A stretch of DNA of 64,000 bases from the NCBI GenBank assembly GCA_030159075.1, contig BROG01000005.1, forward strand, positions 620,001 through 684,000. Direction: 5' to 3'. This document shows positions 49,568-62,119 of this stretch, in pieces. Within the stretch, counting starts at the first letter, position 1. Each line of letters begins with the position of its first letter. The notes beneath the pieces were generated by a model that had not been told where the DNA came from, searched no databases, and saw nothing but the letters and a program-made list of their open reading frames with translations. Source of the DNA: Atrina japonica. Lineage: Eukaryota; Mollusca; Bivalvia; Pterioida; Pinnidae. The position numbers and the translations under genes are program-made.

Positions 49568-49753
49568 TAGTAAAACTTGCTTTAGTGACCACCTGTGTAT
49601 AAAGAACATCTGGTCATAAAGACCATTTTTTGCTGTCCCCAATACAATGTAGTACCATTTGTGTACAAATCAACCTGAATATAAAGACCACCTCCGTATA
49701 AAGACTGGTTTTGTTGTGTCCCTGTGGGGGGTCATTATATACAAGTTTCACTG
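49568..49753 (+). mobile_element. TA-flanked MITE, family A copy 5
   Basis: TA, tagtaaaacttgctttagtg ... caagtttcactg, TA. The family core aagaccattttttgctgtcc is present. Confidence 0.85.
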
Positions 49754-50562
49754 TACTTGTTTTCTGGGATTTCATTGGTTGTGTCATAAGGACCGTTTTC
49801 TCACCCACTGCCTCATATGTTATGGTACATGTATATATCACTGACATCTGACTTAATCATAATGTAATACATGTACCGTCCTAAATAATTTGACATTTTT
49901 GGTGTTTTTGTGATTTCTTGATGTGAATAATTGAGCTTATGGTTGTTTATAAAAGATGTATGGACTGTAGTTCTTCTGGCAATAATAATACTTTCTAGAA
50001 TGTGACCACTGGTATTTAATTAGAAAAATTGGCCTTACAATAGAAACTACTGATCTTTGAGTTTCTAGATAAATTGGCATCAAATATGAAAATTTTTCAA
50101 AATACCGGCCATTATAACAGTCACTAAAAAGTTGAATTGGGTCTAGCTGAAAATAAGATATCATATTTTCTTTATCATATTTTCTTATATTCTTTATTAT
50201 TGTTTTCCAACTTTCCATAGTAATAGTTTACAAAGTAAATTATCTCCATGGGATTTTATTCGCAAAAACAGTTTGCATCAATAAAGAAATTACGCAATTT
50301 TTAACACATTCATGTTTATAATGATGGCCACTCTTGCTCTGAACATTTCACAGAATAAAAGGGCTCTGGGTTGTGAATTTTGATATACACGTAGTATGTA
50401 AAAATTCAGGAAATTATAGTTTATCAAATCATGTCCAGTGGAGGAACTAACAAAATTAGAAAAGTTAAAACTCAAAAAGTGATAAATGTTTGCTATTTTG
50501 TGACTTGCTATCTGGCATTGAAAGAATTTAAGACAATAATATGAATTGAAATTTAGTTTTCT

Positions 50563-50573
<11 letters not shown>

Positions 50574-50606
<33 letters not shown>
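50574..50606. repeat. Poly-T tract
   Basis: Thirty-three consecutive T residues. No SINE or retrocopy body is recognisable on either side. Confidence 0.97.
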
Positions 50607-51359
50607 CTGTTTGATTTTAATTGCTGATGTCTATATCACTTGGTTTAAATGGCATTCTGCATCTAGGTAATTTCAAACAGTTTAACACCACAAAATTAGG
50701 CAAGTTCAATTTGTAAATGAAAAAGTCAGAGATCAAGTACAGCAAAAGTATTGGTTACCTTGGATACAGAGATAAAAATCTAGAAATCCAGCAACAGTTT
50801 ATGGTGAACCCATGGCAGTTTGTACACTGTTTTAAAGTAGTTGATACCAGTCTTAGATACAATTAACTTGCTGTTTAAGTGAACAGATTGGAGATCTTCT
50901 CTCTGATATTTCTCTCAGGGTTCAGCAGATATCACCCCTTTCAATGTTTCTTTAATGATGGATAAACTTCTGGTTGTCCTGTCAAAACACATGTATCTGA
51001 TGTCAATGTAGTTTGTATTTCTTCTTCTTTAAATGTCTAACAGGATAAATCATATGCATCTGTAAACTTACAAAGCCCTTTTTCCCCTCAGAGATTCATT
51101 GTACTAGTTAGATGGGGTCATATATATTTAGTTTCTGTAATATTTCGTCTTAACAATGATAATACCATAACCCATTTTTTCTCTTTGTTCCAAGATGTGT
51201 TCATGTATATTTATGTGTGCTTCTGCATGCTTTGTTTTTTCATTTTTAACTTAAGACACTGAATCAAGGACATTTACTGTGTCATTTTAGCTCATGGAAA
51301 TCTTTGTTATCCTAATGTACATTTATCTTGTATCTATCTCTATCTTGAAAAGGAAACTA

Positions 51360-52708
51360 TTCTGTACACCCCGTCAAGAGACTGATATTCTGTATACTAC
51401 ATCAGGGGATATATATTCTGTACCCCCACATCAGGAGATATATATTCTGTATACCACATCAGGGGATAAATATTCTGTACACCACATCAAGAGACAGATA
51501 TACTATATACCACATCAAGAGACTGATATTCTGTATACCACATCAGGGGATATATATTCTGTACACCACATCAGGAGATATATATTCTGTACACCACATT
51601 AGGGGATAGATATTCTGTATACCACATTAGGGGATTTATATTCTGTACACCCATCAAGGGATAGATATTCTGTATGCCACATCAGGGAATAGATATTATG
51701 TATACCACATCAATAGATAGATATTCTGTATACCACATCAGGGGATAGATATTCTGTATACCACATCAGGGGATAGATATTCTGTACACCACATCAGGGA
51801 ATAGATATTATGTATACAACATCAATAGATAGATATTCTGTATACATGTACCTGTCAAGGGATAGATATTCTGTACACCACATCAAGGGATATATATTCT
51901 GTACACCACATCAAGAGGTTAGATATTATTGTACACTTTCTCAAGGGATAGATATTCTGTACACCACATCAGGGAATATATGTAATGTATACCACATCAG
52001 GGAATAGATATTATGTATACCACATCAGGGAATAGATATTATGTATACCACATCAAGAGATAGATATTCTGTACATCCCATCAAAGGATAGATATTCTGT
52101 ATACCCTGTCAAGGGATAGATATTAATAAATTATTATTGTACACTTCGTCAAGGGATAGATATTCTGTACACCACATCAGGGAGTATATATTCTGTACCA
52201 TATCAGGGGATATATATTCTGTACACCAAATCAGGGGATAGATATTCTGTATACCACATCAGGGGATAGATACTATTCTGTACACCACATCAGGGGATAG
52301 ATATAAGTATACACCTCATCAAGGGATAGATATTCTGTACACCAAATTAGGGGATAGATATTATGTACACCACATCAGGGGATAGATAATATTCTGTACA
52401 CCACATCAGGGGATAGATATAAGTATACACCTCATCAGGGGATAGATATTCTGTACACCACATCAGGGGTTAGATAATATTCTGTACACCACATCAAGGG
52501 TTAGATATTCTGTACACCACATCAGGGAGTATATATTCTGTACACCACATCAAGGGTTAGATATTCTGTACACCACATCAGGGGTTAGATAATATTCTGT
52601 ACACCACATCAAGGGTTAGATATTCTGTACACCACATCAGGGGTTAGATATTCTGTACACCACATCAGGGAGTATATATTCTGTATACCACATCAGGAGA
52701 TAGATATT
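51360..52708. repeat. 28-bp minisatellite
   Basis: Nearly 50 copies of a unit gatattctgtacaccacat followed by caggggata. Variants caagggata, caggagata and a taatatt insertion recur in local blocks, evidence of stepwise block duplication. Non-coding. Confidence 0.97.
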
Positions 52709-53521
52709 TTGGTTAAGGGTAACTTATCTTTTCATACTTGGACTTGTAAATCACAACTTTGAAGAAAATCATTGCTATTTGGATATAATTTTGAATGTTG
52801 TTTTACACCACACTCAACATTTTTTCAGTTATATGGTGGCAGCCAGTTTTTAACGGTGGATAGGAGAACCCAGTAACAATGTAAATTATTGCCATTATAA
52901 AGGATCTACCATAGATATATCCAGATTGATGGTTTCCTTCTTATTAGAGCTGTTGATTGGCTTAATTTTAATAGGTTGACATGTCACTGTCAGTGTCAAA
53001 CAGTGTGTTGCTACTGTCAGATGTTTGCTCACTAGATATCAGTCAACATAAAAATGCATGCAGAAAAATTGAATGTGTTTTTCACCTGAAACAGAAAGGA
53101 ATATGCAATAAGATGTACATGTACATGCATTGTAACAATGAAACAAAAGATAAAATGTAATAAGAGACACCTGAGATAGTGGTGATTTTGTACTCTCACT
53201 TGAGCAAGCAAAATTTATCTGGACAACTCAAAGGATGCTGGTTACTGAGACAAGCAAAAGTTAATCTACATTTAACTCATTGTTCAAACACTTTGCCAGA
53301 CTACATGGGTATTATGTTTCAAATATTACTGTAGTAACACTATATAATGATGCATGTCTACATCTTACATCACTCCCATACTTTTTACAATTGACGGTAG
53401 AAATATGAACATCAGATCTGTAATATTATGTTGTATTTTTTTTTTTTTTTAATGTTTATACATCAGCATATGATGTTTGTGTTATATATTTTGTACCCAA
53501 ATTAGGGGGGAATTATATATA

Positions 53522-53555
53522 AACACACACACACACATGCACACACACACATGCA

Positions 53556-53592
<37 letters not shown>
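53522..53592. repeat. (CA)n / (TA)n tract
   Basis: About 70 bp of CA with atgc interruptions, running into atatatat. Confidence 0.97.
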
Positions 53593-54478
53593 TCACATAC
53601 TGTCATTTTTCAAACATTCTCAGTGGGAAGACTTATCTAAATAGGATACTGTTGCTGTTACAGATGATATTATATAAATACAATGAGGCTGGTTAACTAG
53701 CATTTAATGCAGTGTTTTACTCATTCTGTAATTTGATCTTATCATTTTCAGCCTTTACATCTTGTCTTGGTTGATCATAAAAACAACACAATGACTCTTG
53801 ATAGGAAAGCTAATCATTTGACTTGTACTGGCAGGCTAACTCGTTTGCCAACCCTTGTCAATCATCTTTTTTAATTGTATGATTTTATAGATTTATATTA
53901 TGTTTAGAGGAGTAGAAAGAAATCAATGATATTAATGTGGTGACCAGGTGTATCTTGTCTTGGAGCTGTAACATGGCAGTGTCAAGAACATAACAGTCAG
54001 TGTTAACTGTATAAGCTGTAGTAACTGTCTAAATATCACTGCTTAGCTATAGTTTTCTTGTTGATATTTAAGCCCTTGTTACAGCATCGGTAAGCAGAAG
54101 CTTTACAGATAGGTACCAGCTTATCTTCATCTGACTCAACTGCGGCCAGGGTAGAGTTAAGAAGCGTCACTCTGTCAGTGTGGAGTCCCTGTTTGCCCCT
54201 CTGTAGTTCAGTGTAATCTATACTGGAATGTAAACTGTAGACAAACCAACATCTGGAGATTTTGTCATTATCAACTTGGGAATTTGTGCAGAGATAGATT
54301 TGTAATCAGGATGGACTTACACATTTACAAACTGCTACTGTGGATACATAACAGCAGCAGTAATGCTTAGATTTCCATCGTTTGATTGATTTCTTTTGGA
54401 GGAAAAATAAATAACCAGTTTTGTACATATTTTGAATTTCTGTTTTTGTGTGATATACTAAATTTTTAATGGGACATA

Positions 54479-54535
54479 ACACACACACACACACCCTTTC
54501 TGTTATTTCTCTCTCTGTCTCTCCTTGTCTGACTT

Positions 54536-54623
<88 letters not shown>

Positions 54624-54848
54624 TTGTCTCTCTGTCTCTCTCTATTTGTCTCTCTCTATCTCTCTCACTCTCTCTTTCTATATCTCTCTCATTCTCTCTT
54701 TTTCTCTGTCCCTGTTTCTGTCTGTCTCTGTCTGTCTGTCTCTTTCTATTTGTCTCTCTCTATTTGTCTCTCTATCTCTCACTGTCTCTGTCTCTCTCTC
54801 TTTCTATCTCTCTCTCATTCTCTCTTTTTCTCTGTGTCTGTCTGTCTG

Positions 54849-54885
<37 letters not shown>

Positions 54886-54945
54886 CTCACTGTCTCTGTC
54901 TCTCTCTATCTCACTCATTCTCTCTTTCTGTATCTCTGTTTCTGT

Positions 54946-55013
<68 letters not shown>
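54479..55013. repeat. Long polypyrimidine (CT)n tract
   Basis: A short (CA)n, then ~80 bp of pure CT, then ~400 bp of degenerate tctctctgtctattt permutations. All three forward frames stay open for 100-200 codons of Ser/Leu because of the repeat; none is a gene. Confidence 0.98.
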
Positions 55014-55015
<2 letters not shown>

Positions 55016-55514
55016 CTCTGTTTCCTCTTCTGTGCTGTTTTTCTGGGAGAGGTACTTCATAGTGATTTATGTGGTGATTATTTGTGATACATGTATGTGT
55101 GATATCACTTTTCTTTACTTGCAATTATGTATGATTAAATGATATCACCAATGATAGAATAATCAAGCCCACTTGAAAAAAAAGAATCTCAAGTTATTGT
55201 TAACATCAATCATATAGTTTATGAAACTCAATGTGTGTTTTATTTCCCCTCGCTGAAGGAGTTAATATTATCCCATTTCATAAAATATTGTATGAAATAA
55301 AAATATATGATATGATATGATAAGCTCCATAAATATATCTCTATTCAGTATATGATTGTCATATTTCTTTATTTTTTGTTTTATCATTGTTTTACCTCAC
55401 TTTTATGGAGATGTCCCTGTAAATGAAGTGCTACAAATTTTCATCTGTATGCCAAACCATTAAGATTCTTGAAGCATAATATGGGACATTAGTTCAAAGT
55501 CCTGTTAGATTTGC

Positions 55515-56385
55515 TGTTGGCCTTGAGATATTTGTTGCTGTTATAGATATTTGCTGTGGCTACAGAGATATTTGTTGCTGTTATAGATATTTGCTGTTGG
55601 CCATATTTGTTGCTGTTATAGATATTTGCTGTTGGCCTTTGAAGCTGTTATAGATATTTGCTGTTGGCCTTGAGATATTTGTTGCTGTTATAGATATTTG
55701 CTGTTGGCCTTAGAGATATTTGTTGCTGTTATAGATATTTGCTGTTGGCCTTGAGATATTTGTTGCTGTTATAGATATTTGCTGTTGGCCTTGAGATATT
55801 TGTTGCTGTTATAGATATTTGCTGTTGGCCTCTAGATAATTGTTGCTGTTATAGATATTTGATGTTGACCTCTAGATATTTGTTGCTGTTGTAGATATTT
55901 GCTGTTGGCCTATAAATATTTGCTGTCGACCTCAGATATTTGTTACCGTCATAGATATTTGCTGTTGGCCTGTAGCTGTTTCCTGCTGTTAAAGATATAT
56001 AATGTTGGCCTGTAAACATTTGCTATTGACCCTAGATATTTGCTGCAGTTATAGATATTTGCTGTTGGCCTATAGATATTTACTGCTATTTACAGGTATA
56101 TGTTGTTAGCCTTTAGATATTTGCTGTTGGCCTGTAGATATTTTCTTCTGTTATAGATATTTGCTGCTGTTTTAGATATTTGTTGTTGGCTCATAGATGG
56201 TTTAGATATTTGTTACTGTTTTAATTTGCTGTTGGCCTTTAAATATTAAATATTAGATTTTTCTGGTTGCCTTAAGATATGTTTGTTACTGTTATAGATA
56301 ATTGCTGTTGGCCTTAAGATATTTATTACTGTTATAGATAGTTGCTGTTGGACTTTAGATTGCTGTTGGCCTTTAGATATTTATA
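55515..56385. repeat. ~40-bp minisatellite
   Basis: About 22 copies of a unit with ttatagatatttgctgttgg and ccttgagatatttgttgctg. Homogeneous in the left third and increasingly degenerate to the right. Confidence 0.96.
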
Positions 56386-57239
56386 GATTCAATGCTTGTA
56401 TAGCTACTGGTGATTGCTGCCAATACCACCACAGTTAATATGTCTTTTGACAACTATAACATAATTGTGCTCAGAATATTTACAAGCAAATTTTTTCTAT
56501 AGTTTCCATAGGGCCGATATTCAGGCTCATTCCAGATGCAAAATACATGTGGTTTTCCCCAACTTGATGAAAAAACAAATACTTTATTTAGTGCACCGAC
56601 TGCAACAGTAATGAAGTGAATTAATGCTCTGATAAATGCATTTAAAAAGAGATTATGTTAAAATTAGATTTATATGTCTGCAGTCTGTTTTTATGAATTT
56701 GACACAAATTTGCATAAAAATTACCATTGTTTTAACCAATGGCATTTTCCCCAAATTGGCAGAAAAAAGGCCTGTCTTCAGTGTATAACTCTGTAAATGA
56801 CTTAAAACGTTGACAGAATTACTGGCCTTGTTTTCTTCTGAGAAATTATTATTTTGTTCTCTAAAAATTGACAGCTAAATTACCCCAGACGGACAATGTG
56901 TTTACATATAGTTTCATGTGTGATAATTTCAAGTACATGAAAGTGAAATGTTGTGCTAACATACGACTTGACAACAGTGAAGCATCCGAATAAAATGAAA
57001 CGAATAAAATGAAACGTTTAAGTTAGTGTGAGGCTTTATATGTTAGTTTATAGTCCAGAGGGAAAGCAGAGGAAATATGGAAATTATTCACGTTCAAAAT
57101 ATAAAAACATATCACATGCATGAGAGGGCAAATAAAGCAAAATGGTTAGCCATCAAAATCCACTGTCTGTCATGGCGTTAGTTACGAAAGCTTAGTATCA
57201 ATTTTGTCCGAGTACTGTGGAATATTCCACTAAGTTAAT

Positions 57240-57284
57240 TATGTCCCCCAAACAAAGTTTGGGAGACATGTTGTGTTTGCTTTG

Positions 57285-57348
<64 letters not shown>

Positions 57349-57358
57349 TCATTATTAT
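57240..57358. repeat. GTCCCCCA palindrome followed by (TTA)n
   Basis: atgtcccccaaac and gtttgggagacat form a 13-bp inverted repeat around an 'aaa' loop, followed by ~70 bp of (TTA)n. The unit resembles the start of the ATGCCCC-type repeats. Confidence 0.8.
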
Positions 57359-58601
57359 TCTATCTTCCCGTCATGAACTTGTCCACACATTTTCTCGGAT
57401 TCTAATGAAACTTCATATTTTAACATGCATGTAGTACTGCATATCTGGAAGTTTTCACCCATGGTTTTTTGCCGTTTTAGGACAGAACACATTTACACAT
57501 GATCTTGAATTTGCCCTAAATCATTATAGTCTCCTGAATGGTATGACTGTCCATGCTTCAGTTATTTATCTTAAACAATTTCACCTCAACAAATGGCAAA
57601 AATGGCAAAAATTGAATAGCAGCAAAAATTTCCAAAAAAAAAAAAAAAAAAATACAAAACATTGTACATGTGCATAGGAATCCAATCGTAGAATTTGATT
57701 AGAATGATTTATAGAAAGTATAACTGATAAGTGAGTTCTTTAGATACACATATGTTGTACATGACAGTATTGATACAGATAGAAACAGTAGTTACTGATA
57801 ACTCTCATGGGCACATCTGGATCTACAGATGTATATTTTGTTACAGATATTTGTATAATACAAATTAAATTTATGATAGTAAATCCACATCTGCTCCAGA
57901 GGAAATCATTTGTTGCTGATAGATTCACACATTTTTGTGATGTGTAGTAGTGTATAGCCACCAGTGATGTTCCAAGGCTATTTTTGGGTCTGGTTACAAG
58001 ACCCATTCCCAATGTAATAATGGCTTGTTTTTCCCAAAATATAAACAAAAATTCCCAGTGTGGTATATCAAAATAAAGAATAAATTATTTTCAAACAAAT
58101 GTTTCAAATTAGGCTTTTCTGTTGTAGTTAAACTGTTGTATAGTTTCCCAATTTTTCGGATCCTGGACACAGAATTTAGGCGGTAGGATAATCCCTGACC
58201 ACACATATCATACCCTCAGAATTATAGTCTGTGGGGGTATATCGAAATCGCATGCCTGTAGATTTGATTTATAGATAAATGGTAAAATAATTCAGACACA
58301 TTATGACAATGCTGTTTTTGTTTTAAGAACAGCTATAAGTATTGTTTGATTGATCATTAAAACTATTCTTATGATATTGGTATCTCTTAAGAAATTAGAA
58401 CATTTTACATATCCTCCAGAAACACATTATAATACTAGTATTTTAACTCTCTAGAACACTTTATTTTAGATGGTCATTTCATATTTGGGACAGATAATTT
58501 TGTGTTAAGTAAAAATTATATACCAGTATGTCAATTTCACAATCACTTTCGACATGATAAAGGCTTTTATATTTTTGTTTGATGTTGACCACAAATATAT
58601 A

Positions 58602-58789
58602 CAGTAAAACCTGCTTTAGCGACCACCTGTGTATAAAGACCACCTGGTCACAAATACCAGTTTTTGCTGTCCCCAATAGTACAAAATGTGTACAAATCAA
58701 CCTCTATATGTATATAAAGACCACCTTCCTATAAAGACCGGTTTTCTTGTGTCCCTAAGGAGGTGGTTATATATATACAAGTTTCACTG
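58602..58789 (+). mobile_element. TA-flanked MITE, family A copy 6
   Basis: TA, cagtaaaacctgctttagcg ... caagtttcactg, TA. The best-preserved copy: ends and internal words tataaagaccacctggtcac and tcctataaagaccggtttt are intact. Confidence 0.9.
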
Positions 58790-59589
58790 TACATGTATCA
58801 TGATCTAAGTGGATAAATATAGTAAATGTTTTATGAAATCAGGCTATGAGATGTTGAACCTTTACAGCTATATGATTCCTATATAGTAATACATGTATAC
58901 CAAAGTCTAGATAATATGTAGTAGGTAAATATGCCAGCAACATTGTGGTAATGTCCTGATCTTTCATTGATCACAAATTATTGGTTCTTTGACCATGAAA
59001 AATATCCTCATGTGAGATGTGTTGTTTTCTTTCATTTAATAAATATGGAAATGTAAGTGCAATTTACCACTTTTTTCAATTAATTTCCCCTGAGTGTTAT
59101 AATACTTGCAGTTGCCCAAATAAAGCCATTTCTAGTTGACTTCAAATTTCACTTGGTTGGGAAGTGTTTTTCTTATCTCCCCTTATATAATACTAGTGCA
59201 TGTCTAATTTGAAGAGAATATAAATTTTTATATAAATATAGAGACACACACAGACTTACACATGCCTATACACATGCTGATGGATATTTAAGATTGATGA
59301 CATTTAATTGATGGCCAGGTGCTATGTGACATTGTCTTAAGGATGCTAGATAAATGTAAATATATATGACATTATCTTGATTACAAGGCTCTACATACTC
59401 AAACCCTTGATTACTGTATGACTCAAGTCAGAGAATTGTACTCAAATATAGCTAGTCCTGAAATCTGTTAGGCTGAGCAGGCCAAGTAAGAAACATTTTT
59501 AGAGTAACTCAGACATAAGAATATTTTGGTTTTGGGTAAGTGGGCCAAGGTTAAAATAATCTAATTAAAATCTGATTTTTCACTACTCC

Positions 59590-60355
59590 TGTTTTCTGGC
59601 CAAGTGTTATATGACATTGTCCTGATGGCCAGGGTTTATATGACATTGTATTGATGGCCAGGTACTATATATCATTGTATTGATGGCCAGGTACTATATA
59701 ACATTGTCTTGATGGCCAGGTGCTATATGACATTGTCTTGATGGCCAGGGTTTATATGACATTGTCTTGATGGCCAGGTGGTATATGACATTGTCTTGAT
59801 GGCCAGGTGTTATATGACATTGTATTGATGGCCAGGTGGTATATGACATTGTATTGATGGCCAGGTGGTATATGACATTGTCTTGATGGCCAGGGTTTAT
59901 ATGACGTTGTCTTGATGGCCAGGGTTTATATGACATTGTCTTGATGGCCAGGTGGTATATGACATTGTCTTGATGGCCAGGTATTATATGACATTGTATT
60001 GATGGCCAGGTACTATATGACATTGTCTTGATGGCCAGGGTTTATATGACATTGTCTTGATGGCCAGGTGGTATATGACATTGTGTTGATGGCCAGGTGT
60101 TATATGACATTGTATTGATGGCCAGGTACTATATGACATTGTCCTGATGGCCAGGTGCTATATGACATTGTCTTGATGGCCAGGTACTATATGACATCAT
60201 CTTGATGACCAGGTGCTATATGACATTGTCTTGATGGTCAGGTACTACCTATATGACATTGTATTGATGGCCAGGTACCATATGACATTTTATTGATGGC
60301 CAGGTACTACCAGTATATGACATTGTCTTTATGGCCAGGTATTATATGATTTGTC
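59590..60355. repeat. 29-bp minisatellite
   Basis: About 26 copies of tgatggccaggtgctatatg followed by acattgtct. Isolated degenerate single units also occur before it (59309-59340) and far after it (62735-62757), on the other side of the 94-bp array. The minus-strand open frame is a by-product. Confidence 0.96.
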
Positions 60356-60639
60356 AGGTATTATCTGACATATATCATTTGACCTGGTAATATGTTAAAT
60401 TGTCTTAATGTCCAGGTAATGTGTCAATGCAATGTTTGATTTAGAGATTTGAATGAATGAGCATGTTTTTTTGTGTGACATAGCCCTTGTATCCAGGTAT
60501 TACATTGTATTTTTTACCTAAAAGTAATTTGATAATTTTCGGTAAATACACATTTTCTTGATTTATGATATTACTTTGTTAGCCTTATAAATCTGACATT
60601 GTCTATATATCTGATGATATATGACATTTTTCAAATGAC

Positions 60640-62119
60640 CAGGTTTAGCATTACCTATATAATCAGGTGAATACATGTATGTAACTGCCCTGATAAAAAG
60701 GTTGCTTATACGATGTGATGCGTGTTCTGATGGAAAGGTCGATTATTACCTTTATAACCAGTTGATACATGTATGTAACTGCCCTGATGACAGGAGTGCA
60801 TGTACCATGTGATGTGTGTTCTGATGGCAAACTGAAGTATTACCTTTATAACCAGGTGATATATTTATGTAACTGCCCTGATGACAGGAGTGCATGTACC
60901 ATGTGATGTGTGTTCTGATGGCAAACTGAAGTATTACCTTTATAACCAGGTGATATATTTATGTAACTGCCCTGATGACAGGAGTGCATGTACCATGTGA
61001 TGTGTGTTCTGATGGCAAACTGAAGTATTACCTTTATAACCAGGTGATATATATTTATGTAACTGCCCTGATGACAGGAGTGCATATACCATGTGATGTG
61101 TGTTCTGATGGCAAACTGAAGTATTACCTTTATAACCAGGTGATATATTTATGTAACTGCCCTGATGACAGGAGTGCATATACCATGTGATGTGTGTTCT
61201 GATGGCAAACTGAAGTATTACCTTTATAACCAGGTGATATATTTATGTAACTGCCCTGATGACAGGAGTGCATGTACCATGTGATGTGTGTTCTGATGGC
61301 AAACTCAAGTATTACCTTTATAACCAGGTGATATATTTATGTAACTGCCCTGATGACAGGAGTGCATATACCATGTGATGTGTGTTCTGATGGCAAACTG
61401 AAGTATTACCTTTATAACCAGGTGATATATTTATGTAACTGCCTGATGACAGGAGTGCATGTACCATGTGATGTGTGTTCTGATGGCAAACTCAAGTATT
61501 ACCTTTATAACCAGGTGATATATTTATGTAACTGCCCTGATGACAGGAGTGCATGTACCATGTGATGTGTGTTCTGATGGCAAACTCAAGTATACCATAT
61601 GACCTTTATAACCAGGTGATATATTTATGTAACTGCCCTGATGACAGGAGTGCATATACCATGATGATGTGTGTTCTGATGGCAAACTGAAGTATTACCT
61701 TTATAACCAGGTGATACATGTATGTAACTGCCCTGATGACAGGAGTGCATGTACCATGTGATGTGTGTTCTGATGGCAACTCCTCAAGTATTACCTTTAT
61801 ATGGCCAGGTGATATATTTATGTAACTGCCCTGATGACAGGAGTGTGTATATACCATGTGATGTGTGTTCTGATGGCAAACTGAAGTATTACCTTTATAA
61901 CCAGGTGATACATGTATGTAACTGCCCTGATGACAGGAGTGCATGTACCATGTGATGTGTGTTCTGATGGCAAACTGAAGTATTACCTTTATAACCAGGT
62001 GATATATTTATGTAACTGCCCTGATGACAGGAGTGCATGTACCATGTGATGTGTGTTCTGATGGCAAACTGAAGTATTACCTTTATAACCAGGTGATACT
62101 TGTATGTAACTGCCCTGAA
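60640..62119. repeat. 94-bp tandem array
   Basis: About 15 highly similar copies of a 94-bp unit (taaccaggtgatatatttat, gtaactgccctgatgacagg, agtgcatgtaccatgtgatg, tgtgttctgatggcaaactg, aagtattaccttta). Single-base variants (gcatgtacc / gcatatacc; aactgaag / aactcaag) alternate between neighbouring copies. 94 is not divisible by three, so open frames through it are artefacts. Confidence 0.97.

Noticed and set aside
50574..50606. Poly-T as the reverse of a retrocopy poly-A tail
   Set aside because: No coding remnant, body or target-site duplication is visible next to it.
53752..53872. Exon-like stretch after ttttcag (PLHLVLVDHKNNTMTLDRKA)
   Set aside because: In the phase left by exon 13 it hits a stop after 13 codons, and the open frame has no homology to MIB1.
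54469..55142. Open frames of up to 205 codons, rich in Ser and Leu
   Set aside because: The CT tract keeps all three forward frames open; there is no start context, domain or splice signal.
59694..61955. Frames of 68-112 codons on both strands
   Set aside because: They come from the 29- and 94-bp arrays, and these unit lengths are not divisible by three.
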